Of a DNA stretch of 64,000 bases, positions 31,641 through 42,022 are shown one piece after another. The stretch is from NCBI GenBank assembly GCA_018136815.1, contig CM030931.1, positions 3,412,873 to 3,476,872 on the forward strand, in the 5' to 3' direction. Below the pieces are notes generated by a model, which was not told where the DNA came from, made no database searches, and saw only the letters and a list, made by a program, of their open reading frames with translations. How positions within the stretch are numbered: position 1 is the stretch's first letter; each line of letters starts with the position of its first letter. This stretch comes from Isochrysis galbana. Taxonomy: Eukaryota; Haptophyta; Isochrysidales; Isochrysidaceae. The position numbers were made by a program, and so were the translations under genes.

Positions 31641-33125
31641 CCACTCCAACCAACCCACTCGCCCACTCGCACTCGATACCGCTATGTCCGCTCCGTCGTC
31701 CCGCTCGCCCTCGCCACTGCCCGCCATCCATCCTCCCGCCATTGAGGTGGATCAGCCCGTTCAACCCGCCCAGTTCCAAAATACCGTGCCTCCCGCCGCC
31801 TACCTTCCGTACCTTCCGGTTCCCTCCGTCCCATCCGTAACCTCCAATCCGTCAGCGTTGGGTTCTCCGTCTTGTTTGTAAGGCGTTACTCCGAGGAGCG
31901 AGGAGCGCGAGCTCGTCTAGCGCTTTCGCTTTCTCTTGGTGGTCCTCTTGTTGTTTCGTCGCCCACAGCAGGTAAAAGGTATGTGCATGTGTGGAGTCAT
32001 TACGCCATCATCATCGGTCATCGGCACATAATGAGAATCCTTCGTCCTTCGTCGGCCTATGCGCCATCTCGCATCTCGCTTGAGCTCGATTCAGCCTTGG
32101 CGTATGCTTGAATCTTTCATTGGGAATGACGTAGGATGGGAGAGAGAGATTCGCGATTCGCCTTCGACTTCGGCAATGGGGGGAGTGTCAGAGTTTTCTT
32201 GTTGTCCTCGTCGTCGCCGTTTAATCCTTAATCCTAGTGCTGAGGCTCGCTGACAGCTCGCTGAGGGACCGTGCCTCATCGGCAACGGAGCCCCTCCCCC
32301 GCGCTGGGGGTGGATCCATGGCTCGTCCGGTGTATGTGGCTAGGAATGCTAGCTAACAAGACCTCTTACAAGACTTCAAATTCCAACGACAGTAGCCCGC
32401 AGCCCCCCAGCGTACCCAGCATCCAACATCAATAACTAAGTTTATACTTCAACAACAAGAAAAACTCTGACGGGGAGCAAGCCGAAGGAACGAACGGCGA
32501 ACGACGGCGTCTCTTCTCTCGTGATGAGTGGCTGGTGAAGGGAGAGAGAAGTGAGAATGAGCTCATTCATCTTATATGTATTTGCGTGTGTATGTTGAAT
32601 GTCATGCTGTGTGTGGTGTTGGGTGGGTGGTGTGTGCGGGTATGGGTGTTTGGGGGGGGCGGCCAGGAGAGGTGAAAGCTGAGACAAAAGAGAGAGATGA
32701 AGATGCCCCAGCGCCTTTTCGGAGGCGATAATTCCTTCCACCTCAAGCCGCGGCCGCTACAAGGCGACAAGTGGCGGGGGCAAGCTCCTCGCGCCCCCTC
32801 CCCCCTCCCCGCCCCACACGCCCCACACGCAGACTGGAACGTGCGGTCCCACCGCTCGCTGCCGCTGTCGCTCCAACTCATACCGGCTGGCTGGGCTCCC
32901 ATCGGCCTGCTTCTCTCTTCCTCCCTCCCTCCCTCCCTCCCTCCCTCCGCTGAGGCGGTTCGCTTTCCTATGGGCGTGAGGGCTGCTTTGTTCAGTCTTC
33001 AAGCGGCCTGGTACGCTTTTGCAAGAGGATGCCCGGGACGTATTTTGATTTTTGAAACACATTGTTCATTGTTCATGAGAAGTAAGCCTTCATACCATAC
33101 CTCCGCAAGAGGCACCCACGCTACA
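31641..33125. other. No gene recognised
   Basis: 31684-31881 is the short leader/gag-like frame after the candidate LTR. 31882-32460 has no coding signal. On the minus strand, TGTTGGATGCTGGG (ending near 32430) could be another LTR start. 32460-33125 is G/C-rich with short CCCT repeats near 32925 and no supported ORF. Confidence 0.4.
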
Positions 33126-33480
33126 ATACAAACGAAATAGGCCACTCAGCGGCACAGGCGGAAGACGGGAACATCCACTGGGGGCCGGTGCACCCCGCCC
33201 AACCCAGCCCCTAAGTAAAGCACGAGGGGAGTTGCCGCAACAGCAAGGCGCCCCCAAATGGTTCCACGCCCGTGTACAAAAGGCGGTGGACCTTGTCCTC
33301 TGGACAAGCCCACACACTAATAGACAACACAAATGGATAAAGCACCTGCACTACGCCATTTCGCACCAAAAAAGCGCGACTAGGACATTGGGGGTAGGAC
33401 TCTTGCACTGGCCGACCCATGTAAAGGCGCTTCAGGCCAAATGGATCCTAAATTACTGTCAGAGCAAGGCTCATCTCACT
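33126..33480 (+). pseudogene. Rearranged LINE fragments: 3' UTR joined to ORF2 middle
   Basis: 33130-33240 matches the 3' UTR of the LINE at 25304-26099 (shared GGGGCCGGTGCACC, CCCCTAAGTA, AGCACGAGGGGAGTTGCCGC). It is followed directly by an open frame (33245-33480) matching the middle of ORF2 in the copy at 5537: PKWFHARVQKAVDLVLW and TLGVGLLHWPTHVKALQAKWI against PSWFMEAIDSDVHALLW and TLGIGLMPMKEHIKALQAIWI. The order 3' UTR then ORF2 is the reverse of a LINE, so two pieces were joined. Confidence 0.7.
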
Positions 33481-34619
33481 CTTGGTGATGGCCTGCGAGG
33501 GCGCGCCGGCAGCTAGCGCGGAATGCGGTTCTTGCGGGGAGCTCATGGAGCTTTCCTCGGGGGTGACTACGGGCATGGTGATCGACGCACGACGCACGAC
33601 GCACGGAGGGCGCGGAAGTGTGGAAGGAGGCTTGTGGGAGGTGGTGGCAGGCGACTGGGGGTGGCTCAGGCGCGTGCTTGACTTGTATTGACTCGTTGAC
33701 TCGGGGTATAGACTCGGGAACTCGGGGGGACTCGCTTGGGAACACGGTGGGACTCGACGAAGTTGCTACAAAAACACTCACTAGAAACCCAAAAACCAAA
33801 GTCCTTGGGCTCAGAAAACTAACGTAAACACTCCGGAATCATACGATAAACAAACCCCTCCCGCGCGGCGAAGGCTGAGGTCGCGATCGATCGCCATGCG
33901 CGAAGAAATACGGAACGAGAGCGCATAACTACGCAAACGAAGGGTTCGGACTATCGTTAAAGCGAAACTCGTCCGCTTAAGCCAACGCGGAGGGTCGAGG
34001 AGAGATCCAAACTCGCGCGGGGGAAGAAGGCGATGTGCGGAGAGACCTTCTAGACAAGAGACGAGCAAAGGGCGACGAAACAAGACGCGAGACGCGAGGC
34101 GCGTGCCATTCGTTCTACCTTTCTTTTACCGAAACCACGGCGAAACTAACGTTAAACGTCGGTGCCCCCTCCGCGAGAATCGCGAAGAAGAACGGACGAG
34201 ATGAAGGCAATCATCGAAGGAATCGCGAGAGGAATCGAAGCGAAGGGGGGGGGAATAACGCGCGCGGGGGGGGGAACGAACGACGGCCGGAGGAAACGAA
34301 CCGCGCACGGAGGAGAAGAACCTCGCGCGGGGGGGGGATAATATAACGGCCGGAAGCGACGGATGGCACGCGGAGGGAAAGAACCTGCCGCGGGGGGGGC
34401 GAGGGACCGAGGGCACGGCGGGGCAGCGTGGGAGGGCGCGAGGCCGATCTCGGAACGAGATCGCGTCCTTTCCCTCGCGGAGCGCGGAGAGACCCCCCAC
34501 GAGATATCTTGGGACCGGAGAATGTTTTGGACGAATCTTCCTACCGTCGGCCGAGGAGAGGCGGACGGAGAGAGAGAGAGAGAGTCTCGCAGAGCGACTG
34601 CAGAACGAGAAGTCGAAGT
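33481..34619. other. Downstream side of the chromovirus LTR; no gene recognised
   Basis: 33481-33780 has repeated GACTCG words. From 33840 to 34619 the sequence is G-rich with GGGGGGG runs and CGCGCG words. A minus-strand frame (34622-34152, MTSTSRSAVALRDSL, Pro/Arg-rich) may be leader sequence of an LTR element but is not a convincing gene. Confidence 0.35.
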
Positions 34620-34853
34620 CATGCCGGTTTATTACCTTAAACGAGCCAACAATTATAGTAACAGCAAAAACAAAATTCGAATCGCAAATTTCGAGATCAA
34701 AATCGGCAAACCTGGACTTGAGACCATGGGGAATCCGAATCTGTGTGTCTTGTGCGTCAGTGGCAACACGGGGAACTGTTCAATTGTAATTGTGAGCGCG
34801 CACCTTACACGAATATTCATGCCTACAGCCTTCAGATGGGCAGGAATACAACA
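34620..34853 (-). repeat. 3' LTR start of the Ty3/Gypsy chromovirus
   Basis: On the minus strand, 250 bases after the Pol stop, AAGTCGGGGGG is followed at 34853 by TGTTGTATTCCTG: a polypurine tract and LTR start. A TATA-like ACTATAATTG and a poly(A)-signal-like AATAAA (near 34630) follow. The LTR end is not found; 34620 is only where the signal fades. The 5' LTR is not visible because of the assembly gap. Confidence 0.5.
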
Positions 34854-35110
34854 CCCCCCGACTTAAATCGAGACGTCTCCCGATGTCGAGCCAAAAGAGT
34901 TCATTTGACCATACGAGACGAGAGACCTAGAAGAGGAGGATTAACCCATGGATCCAAAGCGAGCACAAAATCGGCAGCTTAGCGCGGCGGCCCCCGATTT
35001 CGTACGTCACGTCCTACCACGTTCTCCCTTTTACAGGAGTTTTGCTCGGGCAGTTGCGCTGGGTCAGGCGCTGACGCGACGCTAATCATCCACTTCCGGT
35101 CGACTTAGCG

Positions 35111-38100
35111 CTACGATTGTGAACGAGAACGAGTACGACTCGAAGGCAGATCAGGAGGAGTACGACTTGTCTCTTGAATTCGACGTGGAATAACTTGATT
35201 GGATTGGGAACTTGAGCTTGGACTTGAAGAGGAGTCTACAGCGGAGTGAGCTTGGGGTTGAACCGGACGGCGGTCGAAAGTGGTGTCGTACGACTCAACT
35301 AGATCAGCACAACGCCGAAGCAACTCAATTCGAGACTCCCAAGTAGCTTCAGAACGAGGATAGCCGCGCCATTTGACGAGATACTTGAATGAAACTCCAT
35401 CGCCCTTGCGATCGAGTAACTCTTCGACCAAGTACTCATCTTCAGCGAGCGGAGACGAATCGGTGACGGTGAAGTACGGACGAAGATTGGAAATGTGAAC
35501 TTCATCCTTGACTTGACGATTTTCGAGATCGCGTAGACGGTAGCGAGTGGCCGAGATGGCTTCTTCTACTCGGTAGGGACCGGAGTAGAGATATTGAAGT
35601 TTGTTGGCGTGGCCAGGGATTCGACGACAAACTCTGTCTCCTGGTTTGAAGGTGACACCGAGTTTAGACTTTTGAGAGGCGGAGCGCATCGATTCGCGTT
35701 GGGCTTCTTGAGTACTTTCGAGGGCGGAACGCCACGACTCGAGAAGCTTCTTATTGAGCTCGGTGGCGTAAATGACGGCATCGGACGGAGGCCTAGATGG
35801 AAGGAACTCGAGAACAGGAGCAGGGTCAGCAAGTTGAGCTGGAAGACGAAGCTCCCGACCAAACAAGATAGCCGCGGGTGACTTGGGTACGACGCGACCG
35901 GCGGTCGCTCGCATAGACATGAGAAGAAACGGAAGGTGGTCGACCCAATGGGCGCCGCCTTCATTGGAGACTCGAGTCATCGTGAGGAGAGTTTGTTGAG
36001 CTCTTTCCACTAGCCCTACGCCTTCGTGGCGATAGGCTTCAGTAGTGCTCAAGTCCGTGCCAGTCGCTTTGAGAATTAGGTCCACTAACCGAGAGCAAAG
36101 ATTCGAGCCGGCGTCGGTTCGAAGTTGGCGAGGGACTCCATAACGAGATACGATGAGACGCATGAAGACGTCCAGACATTTTGCGGACGAGGGGTTACCG
36201 TTGCAAGGCTCAGCTTCAATCCAACGAGAGAGAGAATCGACGAAAACAATCAGCTTATCAAAACCGGAGCGGCCGGATACGAAATCGTGGGTGGGAGCCA
36301 TCGAAAGAATATCGCAATAGACGACGTCGAAAGGATAGGATCCGATAGAAAGACCGGATGGATGGGCGAGCGGTCGCGGTAACGGTTTGCCAAGAGTGCA
36401 TTCATGGCACTCTCGAACGTACTCCGATACAGAGGCGGATAGGCCAGGCCAGTAAACTCGAGAACGAAGTAGGGTAGTCATCCTTGTCGCACCTGGGTGA
36501 CCAAGGTGGTCATGGTAGGCGCGGAGGTACGTGTCACGAAGGGACTCCGGAATGTATAAACGAAGAGGAGCCTCTTCCGCCTCTGAGGAGCGGTAGTAGA
36601 GTAGGCCATCGCGAAGCAGGAATCGGGACCTTTTCTTCGACGACGAGCTAGAGTCGATCGAAGAGGAAGCTTTCGGAAGGATCGACTCGAGTTCAGAAAT
36701 GATCGAGCTAGCGAACTCGTCGGTAGAGAGCGCTTGACGCAATTCGTCGGCATGAGGCACGCCCACATCGAGATACGAGGAGGTAATCGACTCCGAAGAT
36801 TCCGATGCTTGACGAGCGAGCCTATCGTTTGCTTGTTGGCGGCGAGCGGTGAGGGTGGATGACGTAACCGCGGCGGCAACTATGTCGTGAATTTCGGAAG
36901 AATCGAAAGAATGGACGTCACTCTCCTCGAGATGGAGAGGATCGTGATCAGGCTCGAGAGCAACTAAGCGGGATAAGCCGTCGGCGTCCCAGTGAGTGAC
37001 TCCAGGTTTGTGCACGACGTCGAATCTATATTCGGCTAGCTTTAGGACCCATCGCATGAGGCGCGAGGCTGGACCACCGGTGACTTGATCTTTCATCGTG
37101 TGAAGCCAGCGCAAAGCTGAATGGTCTACGACGAGGGTGAAGTGGCGACCCCAAAGATAAGGCCTCCAATTTCGGATCGATTCTAGCGCTGCTAGAAGTT
37201 CGATTTCAGTGACTGTCCAATGGCGCTCAGCCGGACTCAAGCTACGACCGTAGTATGCAACGACGCGCTCTCTCCCTTCGTCGTCTTTTTGGGCGAGGAC
37301 GCCGGCGATGCCGAGCTTGCTAGCACCGTCGGTTTTAACGAGGAAAGGACGGTCGTCTCGAGGAGGTGCAAGTACGGGTTCTTCACAGATAGCTTGCTTG
37401 AGATCTTCGATAGCCTGTCGACAGGCTTCTGTTTGCGACTCGACCGGGACGTCGCACCCTTTCCGCGTGAGAGCGGTTAACGGCGCCGCACGGATCGCAA
37501 AACGACGGATGAAACGGCGGTAGTAGGAGCACAATCCAAGGAACGAACGGACGGCTTCGATCGAGTTGATTTGGGTTGGGTCGATTTTCGAGACAGCTTC
37601 CACTTTCTTGGGATCCATCCGAAGACCTTCACGCGAAACAACGTGGCCGAGATATTCAGCCGAGGTGGCAAAGAAAACGCATTTCGACATCTTGCAAGTG
37701 AGGCCCGCCCAGATGAGACGTTCCAAGACAAGATCAAGACGGTGTAACATTTGTTGGAATGACGACTCTTCCCTGGCCTGCAGCGAGTCACCTACACCTG
37801 TCGACCAGGCGCCGACATCATCCAAGTATGGCATACAAATCTCCCATGCCAGCCCACCGAGAACGGCGTCCATGAGGCGGCACATATACGAGGGACCGGA
37901 TTGAACACCGAAAGGCAAGTAATTGAACTCGTACTTGCCGCGATGAGTAGTGAACGCGGTGATATGTTTATCGGATTCTTTGATCGGTATACCCCAGAAA
38001 CCAGATGCCAGGTCCAGGGTGCAAAGGAATAGAGAATCGAGGTTGCCTTGACCGGACGACAATCGGTCGATGGCTTCTACCGTTAGGGGAAGAGGGCTGT

Positions 38101-40396
38101 CCTCTAGACGAAGCTTGGAGTTGACGTCGCGATAATCTACGCAGAAACGTACGGAGCCATCCTTCTTAGTGACTAACACGACTCGAGAGGCCCACGACGA
38201 ATTTGATTTCCTAATGATGCCCGCGGACTCCATCTTGCAAACTTCGTCCTCTATGATCTTCTCACCCTCTCGTCCAACTCTAGACGGTGCGTGACGGTGA
38301 GCTTCGGCTCCGGGGTTGAGCGGTAGCTCTACCTCCATCACGTGAGTGTGATTCGGGTTAGTCGGGTCAATTGCGAAAGCAGCGATACGTCGGGCCAGTA
38401 GACGACGAACTTGTTCACGTTGGGGCATCGAGAGACGGCCCTCGGGGTCGATCTTGGCTGCCTCGAGGAGCTTGCGTTGGTCCTCGTTGAGCGACTCAAT
38501 CACATCCGGCGAGTTATTGTCACCGACGCGGTGATAAGTTCCAGCGTGAATCTTGAATCGAACCTGTAGCGAAGCTACAGGATGGAACGACGGAAGGTGT
38601 AGTGGTTTGGGGTCAGTATTGGCCACCGTAACCGCGATGGTGTGGTCGGATTTCGGCCTCTCTACTTGAGGGATGACGAGCGGAGAGCTGTCAATAGTCT
38701 CGCGTGTAGGGAGCCGGTCCACGAGCATGGCGCAGTCTTCGTGTTCTCGAAGAGCTAGCGGAATTCGGACGTGAAACGTCGCCCGATGATAGGCCGGGAT
38801 CGTGATAGGTTCATGGGTATATAGGAGGTACTCGGAGCCACAAGACGCCGGCGCTTTGGCGGCAAACTCATCGGCCGTGTTGAAGAGCGGCTCGGAGACT
38901 AGCTGGTTGTCGTTTTCGGCGGCTTGCGGCCCTCGGAAGAAGTCAGTCGTGATTGGGTTCGCGGAGGTCGGACAGACCTGTGCACAAGTCATGCTGACAG
39001 GGACCACCGCTATCGGTGACGTCGAGACGCGAAAGATCGGCGGAGCGTCGGGGCTTGGACTGCCATTAACCTCAAGAGGAGCCACCGTGGATGGGGCACC
39101 GAGGGTGATAGAGCCGTCCGCGCTGTCGGAGGCGAGCTGAATCGAAGCGGCGTGCGTAGCTAAGAAGTCGTTCCCGAGCAGTAGCATCGGGTTGCCTTCA
39201 ATCACCATGAACGTATGACGAAAGAGAAATCCACCGACGGAGAAAACGATTCGAGCCTTGCCTCGCGTGATAAGAGGTAGGCCGTCTGGGCCATGGAGCG
39301 GTGTCACTACGGCTTGCGGCAGCCGCTCGACGCATGCGTCGTTGGGTAGGCTGGACAAGAGGGAAGTGGTCACGACCGACGGGCCAGCTCCGGTGTCAGC
39401 GAGTGTGCTGTTGACCGTGAGGGCGGAGTCGGCTAAGATTACTCCTTCTTTGCCGGCAGCCTCGCCGGAGCGGCAGACCATTAGATCTCGAACATATAGA
39501 CAATGCCTTGGGTAGGCAGATGGTAGGGTATCCACGACGCTCTCCGGCCGGTGCGCGGTCACGTGTGCAATGGTGTCGGACAGGGACGGGGTTGGTCGCC
39601 AGCGTCGTTGCTCGGGTGAATTCGTCGTCAAACTGGTCGTCGTCTCTTCGGGTACTCCGACTGCCGCTATCGTGGCAGAGGGCCTAGAGGGGTCGTCCTC
39701 GTTGGTAGCGGTACAGGGTGATAGCTTGGGACTAGTGTAGCCCAGGCCTCTCTTGTCGGTGGGGTGCCTCGGGTGGTCGGACATCTTTTCCCAATCTTTC
39801 TCGAGACGGGCTTGGGCTTCTGTCTTGGGTCTTCGAACTAATGAGGCTAGCTCTTCGGCGCGGATGCCTTTGGCTTCCACGAACTCGATCGGCGCTCGGA
39901 CGGCAGCGGCGAGGTCGGATTCCTCGTCGGCGCTTCGTCCGGCTAGAGCTTGCGCTCTTATTTCGTCAGCGGTTTCGAGCGTGACGTTGGACCATTTCTG
40001 GTCCCCGTTCACTCCGAATGATTGCCATTGTTGGCGCCGCTTCCGGAGAGTCGTCGGCGTCGTCGGACGCGGCGAGCTCGCGCGTGCCGGAGGCGGGGCG
40101 GTCCATGGAGAGAATGGGTCGTGGAGAGTAGACTCGGAGGCGTGGAGTGGCGTGTCGTTGTCGTGGTTATCGTGGGTTTCTTTTTGGTCTTCGTGGTTGT
40201 CTGACTCGGGAGTAGCTGGACGGGAAACAACGGGGTCGGAAGAAACTTCACTAGTTTCCCTCCCCCTCTCATAACGATGAAGAGCCGACCACGGCTCGTA
40301 GGCGGTAGCCTCGGTCGAGCTAAGTGAAGGCCGGTCCAATAGGCTGCACCGCGCGCAAGCGAGTAGCTCTAACGCGGACAATTTCTTCGTCGACGT
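35111..40396 (-). CDS. Chromovirus Pol: protease-RT-RNase H-integrase-chromodomain
   Basis: Open from just after a TAG at 40399-40397 to the stop at 35113-35111, about 1760 codons. Protease: LADTGAGPS (about residue 329). RT: FCVDYRDVNSKL, TLDLASGFWGIPI (motif A), LPFGVQSGPSYMCRLM, MPYLDDVGAW (catalytic YLDD, about 850). RNase H: VKTDGASKLGIAGVL and ERHWTVTEIELLA. Integrase: HLGHPGATRM...CHEC (HHCC zinc site), then VVYCDIL, RTDAGSN and VGLVERAQQ (the DDE residues). C-terminus: YLVEELLDRKG...FKYLVKWRGYPRSEATWE, a chromodomain. The frame has no ATG at its start (first Met about residue 200), so it depends on the upstream frame. No stop interrupts it, suggesting a young copy. Confidence 0.95.
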   Translation of the reverse strand, partial: TSTKKLSALELLACARCSLLDRPSLSSTEATAYEPWSALHRYERGRETSEVSSDPVVSRPATPESDNHEDQKETHDNHDNDTPLHASESTLHDPFSPWTAPPPARASSPRPTTPTTLRKRRQQWQSFGVNGDQKWSNVTLETADEIRAQALAGRSADEESDLAAAVRAPIEFVEAKGIRAEELASLVRRPKTEAQARLEKDWEKMSDHPRHPTDKRGLGYTSPKLSPCTATNEDDPSRPSATIAAVGVPEETTTSLTTNSPEQRRWRPTPSLSDTIAHVTAHRPESVVDTLPSAYPRHCLYVRDLMVCRSGEAAGKEGVILADSALTVNSTLADTGAGPSVVTTSLLSSLPNDACVERLPQAVVTPLHGPDGLPLITRGKARIVFSVGGFLFRHTFMVIEGNPMLLLGNDFLATHAASIQLASDSADGSITLGAPSTVAPLEVNGSPSPDAPPIFRVSTSPIAVVPVSMTCAQVCPTSANPITTDFFRGPQAAENDNQLVSEPLFNTADEFAAKAPASCGSEYLLYTHEPITIPAYHRATFHVRIPLALREHEDCAMLVDRLPTRETIDSSPLVIPQVERPKSDHTIAVTVANTDPKPLHLPSFHPVASLQVRFKIHAGTYHRVGDNNSPDVIESLNEDQRKLLEAAKIDPEGRLSMPQREQVRRLLARRIAAFAIDPTNPNHTHVMEVELPLNPGAEAHRHAPSRVGREGEKIIEDEVCKMESAGIIRKSNSSWASRVVLVTKKDGSVRFCVDYRDVNSKLRLEDSPLPLTVEAIDRLSSGQGNLDSLFLCTLDLASGFWGIPIKESDKHITAFTTHRGKYEFNYLPFGVQSGPSYMCRLMDAVLGGLAWEICMPYLDDVGAWSTGVGDSLQAREESSFQQMLHRLDLVLERLIWAGLTCKMSKCVFFATSAEYLGHVVSREGLRMDPKKVEAVSKIDPTQINSIEAVRSFLGLCSYYRRFIRRFAIRAAPLTALTRKGCDVPVESQTEACRQAIEDLKQAICEEPVLAPPRDDRPFLVKTDGASKLGIAGVLAQKDDEGRERVVAYYGRSLSPAERHWTVTEIELLAALESIRNWRPYLWGRHFTLVVDHSALRWLHTMKDQVTGGPASRLMRWVLKLAEYRFDVVHKPGVTHWDADGLSRLVALEPDHDPLHLEESDVHSFDSSEIHDIVAAAVTSSTLTARRQQANDRLARQASESSESITSSYLDVGVPHADELRQALSTDEFASSIISELESILPKASSSIDSSSSSKKRSRFLLRDGLLYYRSSEAEEAPLRLYIPESLRDTYLRAYHDHLGHPGATRMTTLLRSRVYWPGLSASVSEYVRECHECTLGKPLPRPLAHPSGLSIGSYPFDVVYCDILSMAPTHDFVSGRSGFDKLIVFVDSLSRWIEAEPCNGNPSSAKCLDVFMRLIVSRYGVPRQLRTDAGSNLCSRLVDLILKATGTDLSTTEAYRHEGVGLVERAQQTLLTMTRVSNEGGAHWVDHLPFLLMSMRATAGRVVPKSPAAILFGRELRLPAQLADPAPVLEFLPSRPPSDAVIYATELNKKLLESWRSALESTQEAQRESMRSASQKSKLGVTFKPGDRVCRRIPGHANKLQYLYSGPYRVEEAISATRYRLRDLENRQVKDEVHISNLRPYFTVTDSSPLAEDEYLVEELLDRKGDGVSFKYLVKWRGYPRSEATWESRIELLRRCADLVESYDTTFDRRPVQPQAHSAVDSSSSPSSSSQSNQVIPRRIQETSRTPPDLPSSRTRSRSQS

Positions 40397-41634
40397 CTAG
40401 TCTCGCTGTTGACTCAAATGTCGAAGAAGAACAGGCATCCAATGGATCGCCATCGCTCCAGCTACACCGACGTAGGTGCGGCTGCGAAGAGCGCCACGGT
40501 GCGGTGAAGGAGAGAGGTTAGCCATGGCCGACTCACGGCCATCCACGACGCAAGTTGGCTGGAGGGGCGGCAGCCCTTTGGTGAGGTACAACCCGGTGGC
40601 TTTCTGGTGTCCAGTGCCGTGCTCCCAGGGTTGGACGAATTGGGTCGGGGTCAACCCCCCGACTAAACGGCGAGCTTCCGCATGCATCCGAGGGTTCTCG
40701 ACCGCTACAAACGGAGCAGTGGCGGAGGCCATTGACTTGAAGACGCGAGCGGCCGACTCAAGAGCGGCACGACGTCCGGGTTCTTGGGAGAGCCATTGAC
40801 TGCTGACAGCGGAGAGGTACGTGCAGGCGGGTGGGCGATGACTAGGTCCCAACCTAGGTTTTGGACATGAAGCGCGTCGCCTTGGAAGTGGGGCACGTAA
40901 TCGATCTCGGAAGGATACAAATCGCACGTAGCTACATCAGCACCGGCGAGTAGGAACATGGAGGAGACGACGCCGCTCGTCTCGCCAACGACGAGAACGC
41001 GTGGTGCGTGACAGCCAGACGTCAGCCCGTCTTGGACTCGTTGATTCATCTTCGTGAGCTCAGCGCAAAGCTCATCGAAGTGCTTGGGTAGCGCGGCGGC
41101 AGGCGAGGCTAGGGTGCCATTGCGAGGCCGGCGAAGCTCTTGGGCTGCCTCCGTGAGGTGCCGAGGTAATACCACCGCAGAGCCGCTCGCTCGTGCACGA
41201 AGACAGGCGAGAGCGTGGAGAGCGGGTGACGGGGTATCATCACGGGTGCCGACATCGGAGTTGTGTTGAGAGGAATCGAAGGACTGGATCGCGGACGCAT
41301 TGATCGCTGCCACGCGCATGATGGCGGTGGTAGTGGTATCGAGAGGCAGGCAGTGCTTGGGGGCTGCAACCGGTGGCCGCGGCGACGTAGGACGAATGAA
41401 AGAAGACTCGGATATCGACGACGTGGAGACGGGCTCGGAGGACGGGATCGACGAACAAACTCGGAGAGGTGGGGTGTCGGATTGCGGCGACGGACGCCGC
41501 GGCCGCGACACCACCGGTGAGAGGCGTGAAGGGCATGGCTTAGAGACTCGGTTGGGTTGGCTCAATGGGCGTAGAAGCTCGGTTTGGGAGGCGGCCGTTC
41601 CTCGACGTGCAAGGGAGTTGTGGTCACTCTCCAT
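40397..41634 (-). pseudogene. Phage-type C5-methyltransferase-like domain upstream of Pol (one frameshift)
   Basis: Frame A (41634 to about 40826) has a Ser/Pro-rich N-terminus, then APRVLVVGETSGVVSSMFLL..ADVATCDLYPSE, a Rossmann SAM-binding motif I with the acidic residue at the end of the second strand, and WDLVIAHPP. Frame B continues with CTYLSAVSSQWLSQEP, PFVAVENPRMHAEA, FVQPWEHGTGHQKATGLYL, KGLPPLQPTCVVDGRE and SPSPHRGALRSRTYVGVAGAM, stopping at TAG 40399-40397. HPPC plus VENP correspond to the PPC and ENV motifs of cytosine-C5 methyltransferases. The QPW..GH..KAT and RSRTY..IA pattern matches small phage DNA-methyltransferase-like proteins that lack a long target-recognition domain. 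The frameshift falls in the PPC motif. Fold call firm, activity unknown. Confidence 0.8.
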
Positions 41635-41638
41635 GGTC

Positions 41639-41738
41639 NNNNNNNNNNNNNNNNNNNNNNNNNNNNNNNNNNNNNNNNNNNNNNNNNNNNNNNNNNNNNN
41701 NNNNNNNNNNNNNNNNNNNNNNNNNNNNNNNNNNNNNN
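41639..41738. other. Assembly gap (100 N)
   Basis: Exactly 100 N, so the true size is probably unknown. It removes the sequence 5' of the chromovirus methyltransferase frame, including any gag and 5' LTR. Frames read across it are meaningless. Confidence 0.99.
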
Positions 41739-41912
41739 AAGAAGGGCTGTGGGTTCTACTTTACCCGGGAGAGCCCCAGCCTCCCAGGGTTGGCGCGCGA
41801 GCAAGCAGCGAACGAGCGGAGAGCGAGGGAGACAGAGAGCGAGAGAGTGAGAGGGGGAGGCCGGGCCGAGGGAAGAGAGGGGGGGGGAGGGAGGGAGACG
41901 GAGAGAGTCACA

Positions 41913-41969
<57 letters not shown>

Positions 41970-41972
41970 AGG

Positions 41973-42022
<50 letters not shown>

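Larger units (their letters stand above)
34853..41634 (-). mobile_element. Ty3/Gypsy chromovirus carrying a methyltransferase-like ORF
   Basis: Read on the minus strand the element has, in order: a methyltransferase-like reading frame (41634-40400), one TAG, protease, reverse transcriptase, RNase H, integrase and chromodomain (40396-35111), then a polypurine tract and 3' LTR start (34853). No gag was recognised; it could be in or beyond the 100-N gap just upstream. The chromodomain after integrase marks it as a chromovirus, a group that targets insertion to modified chromatin. Confidence 0.88.
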
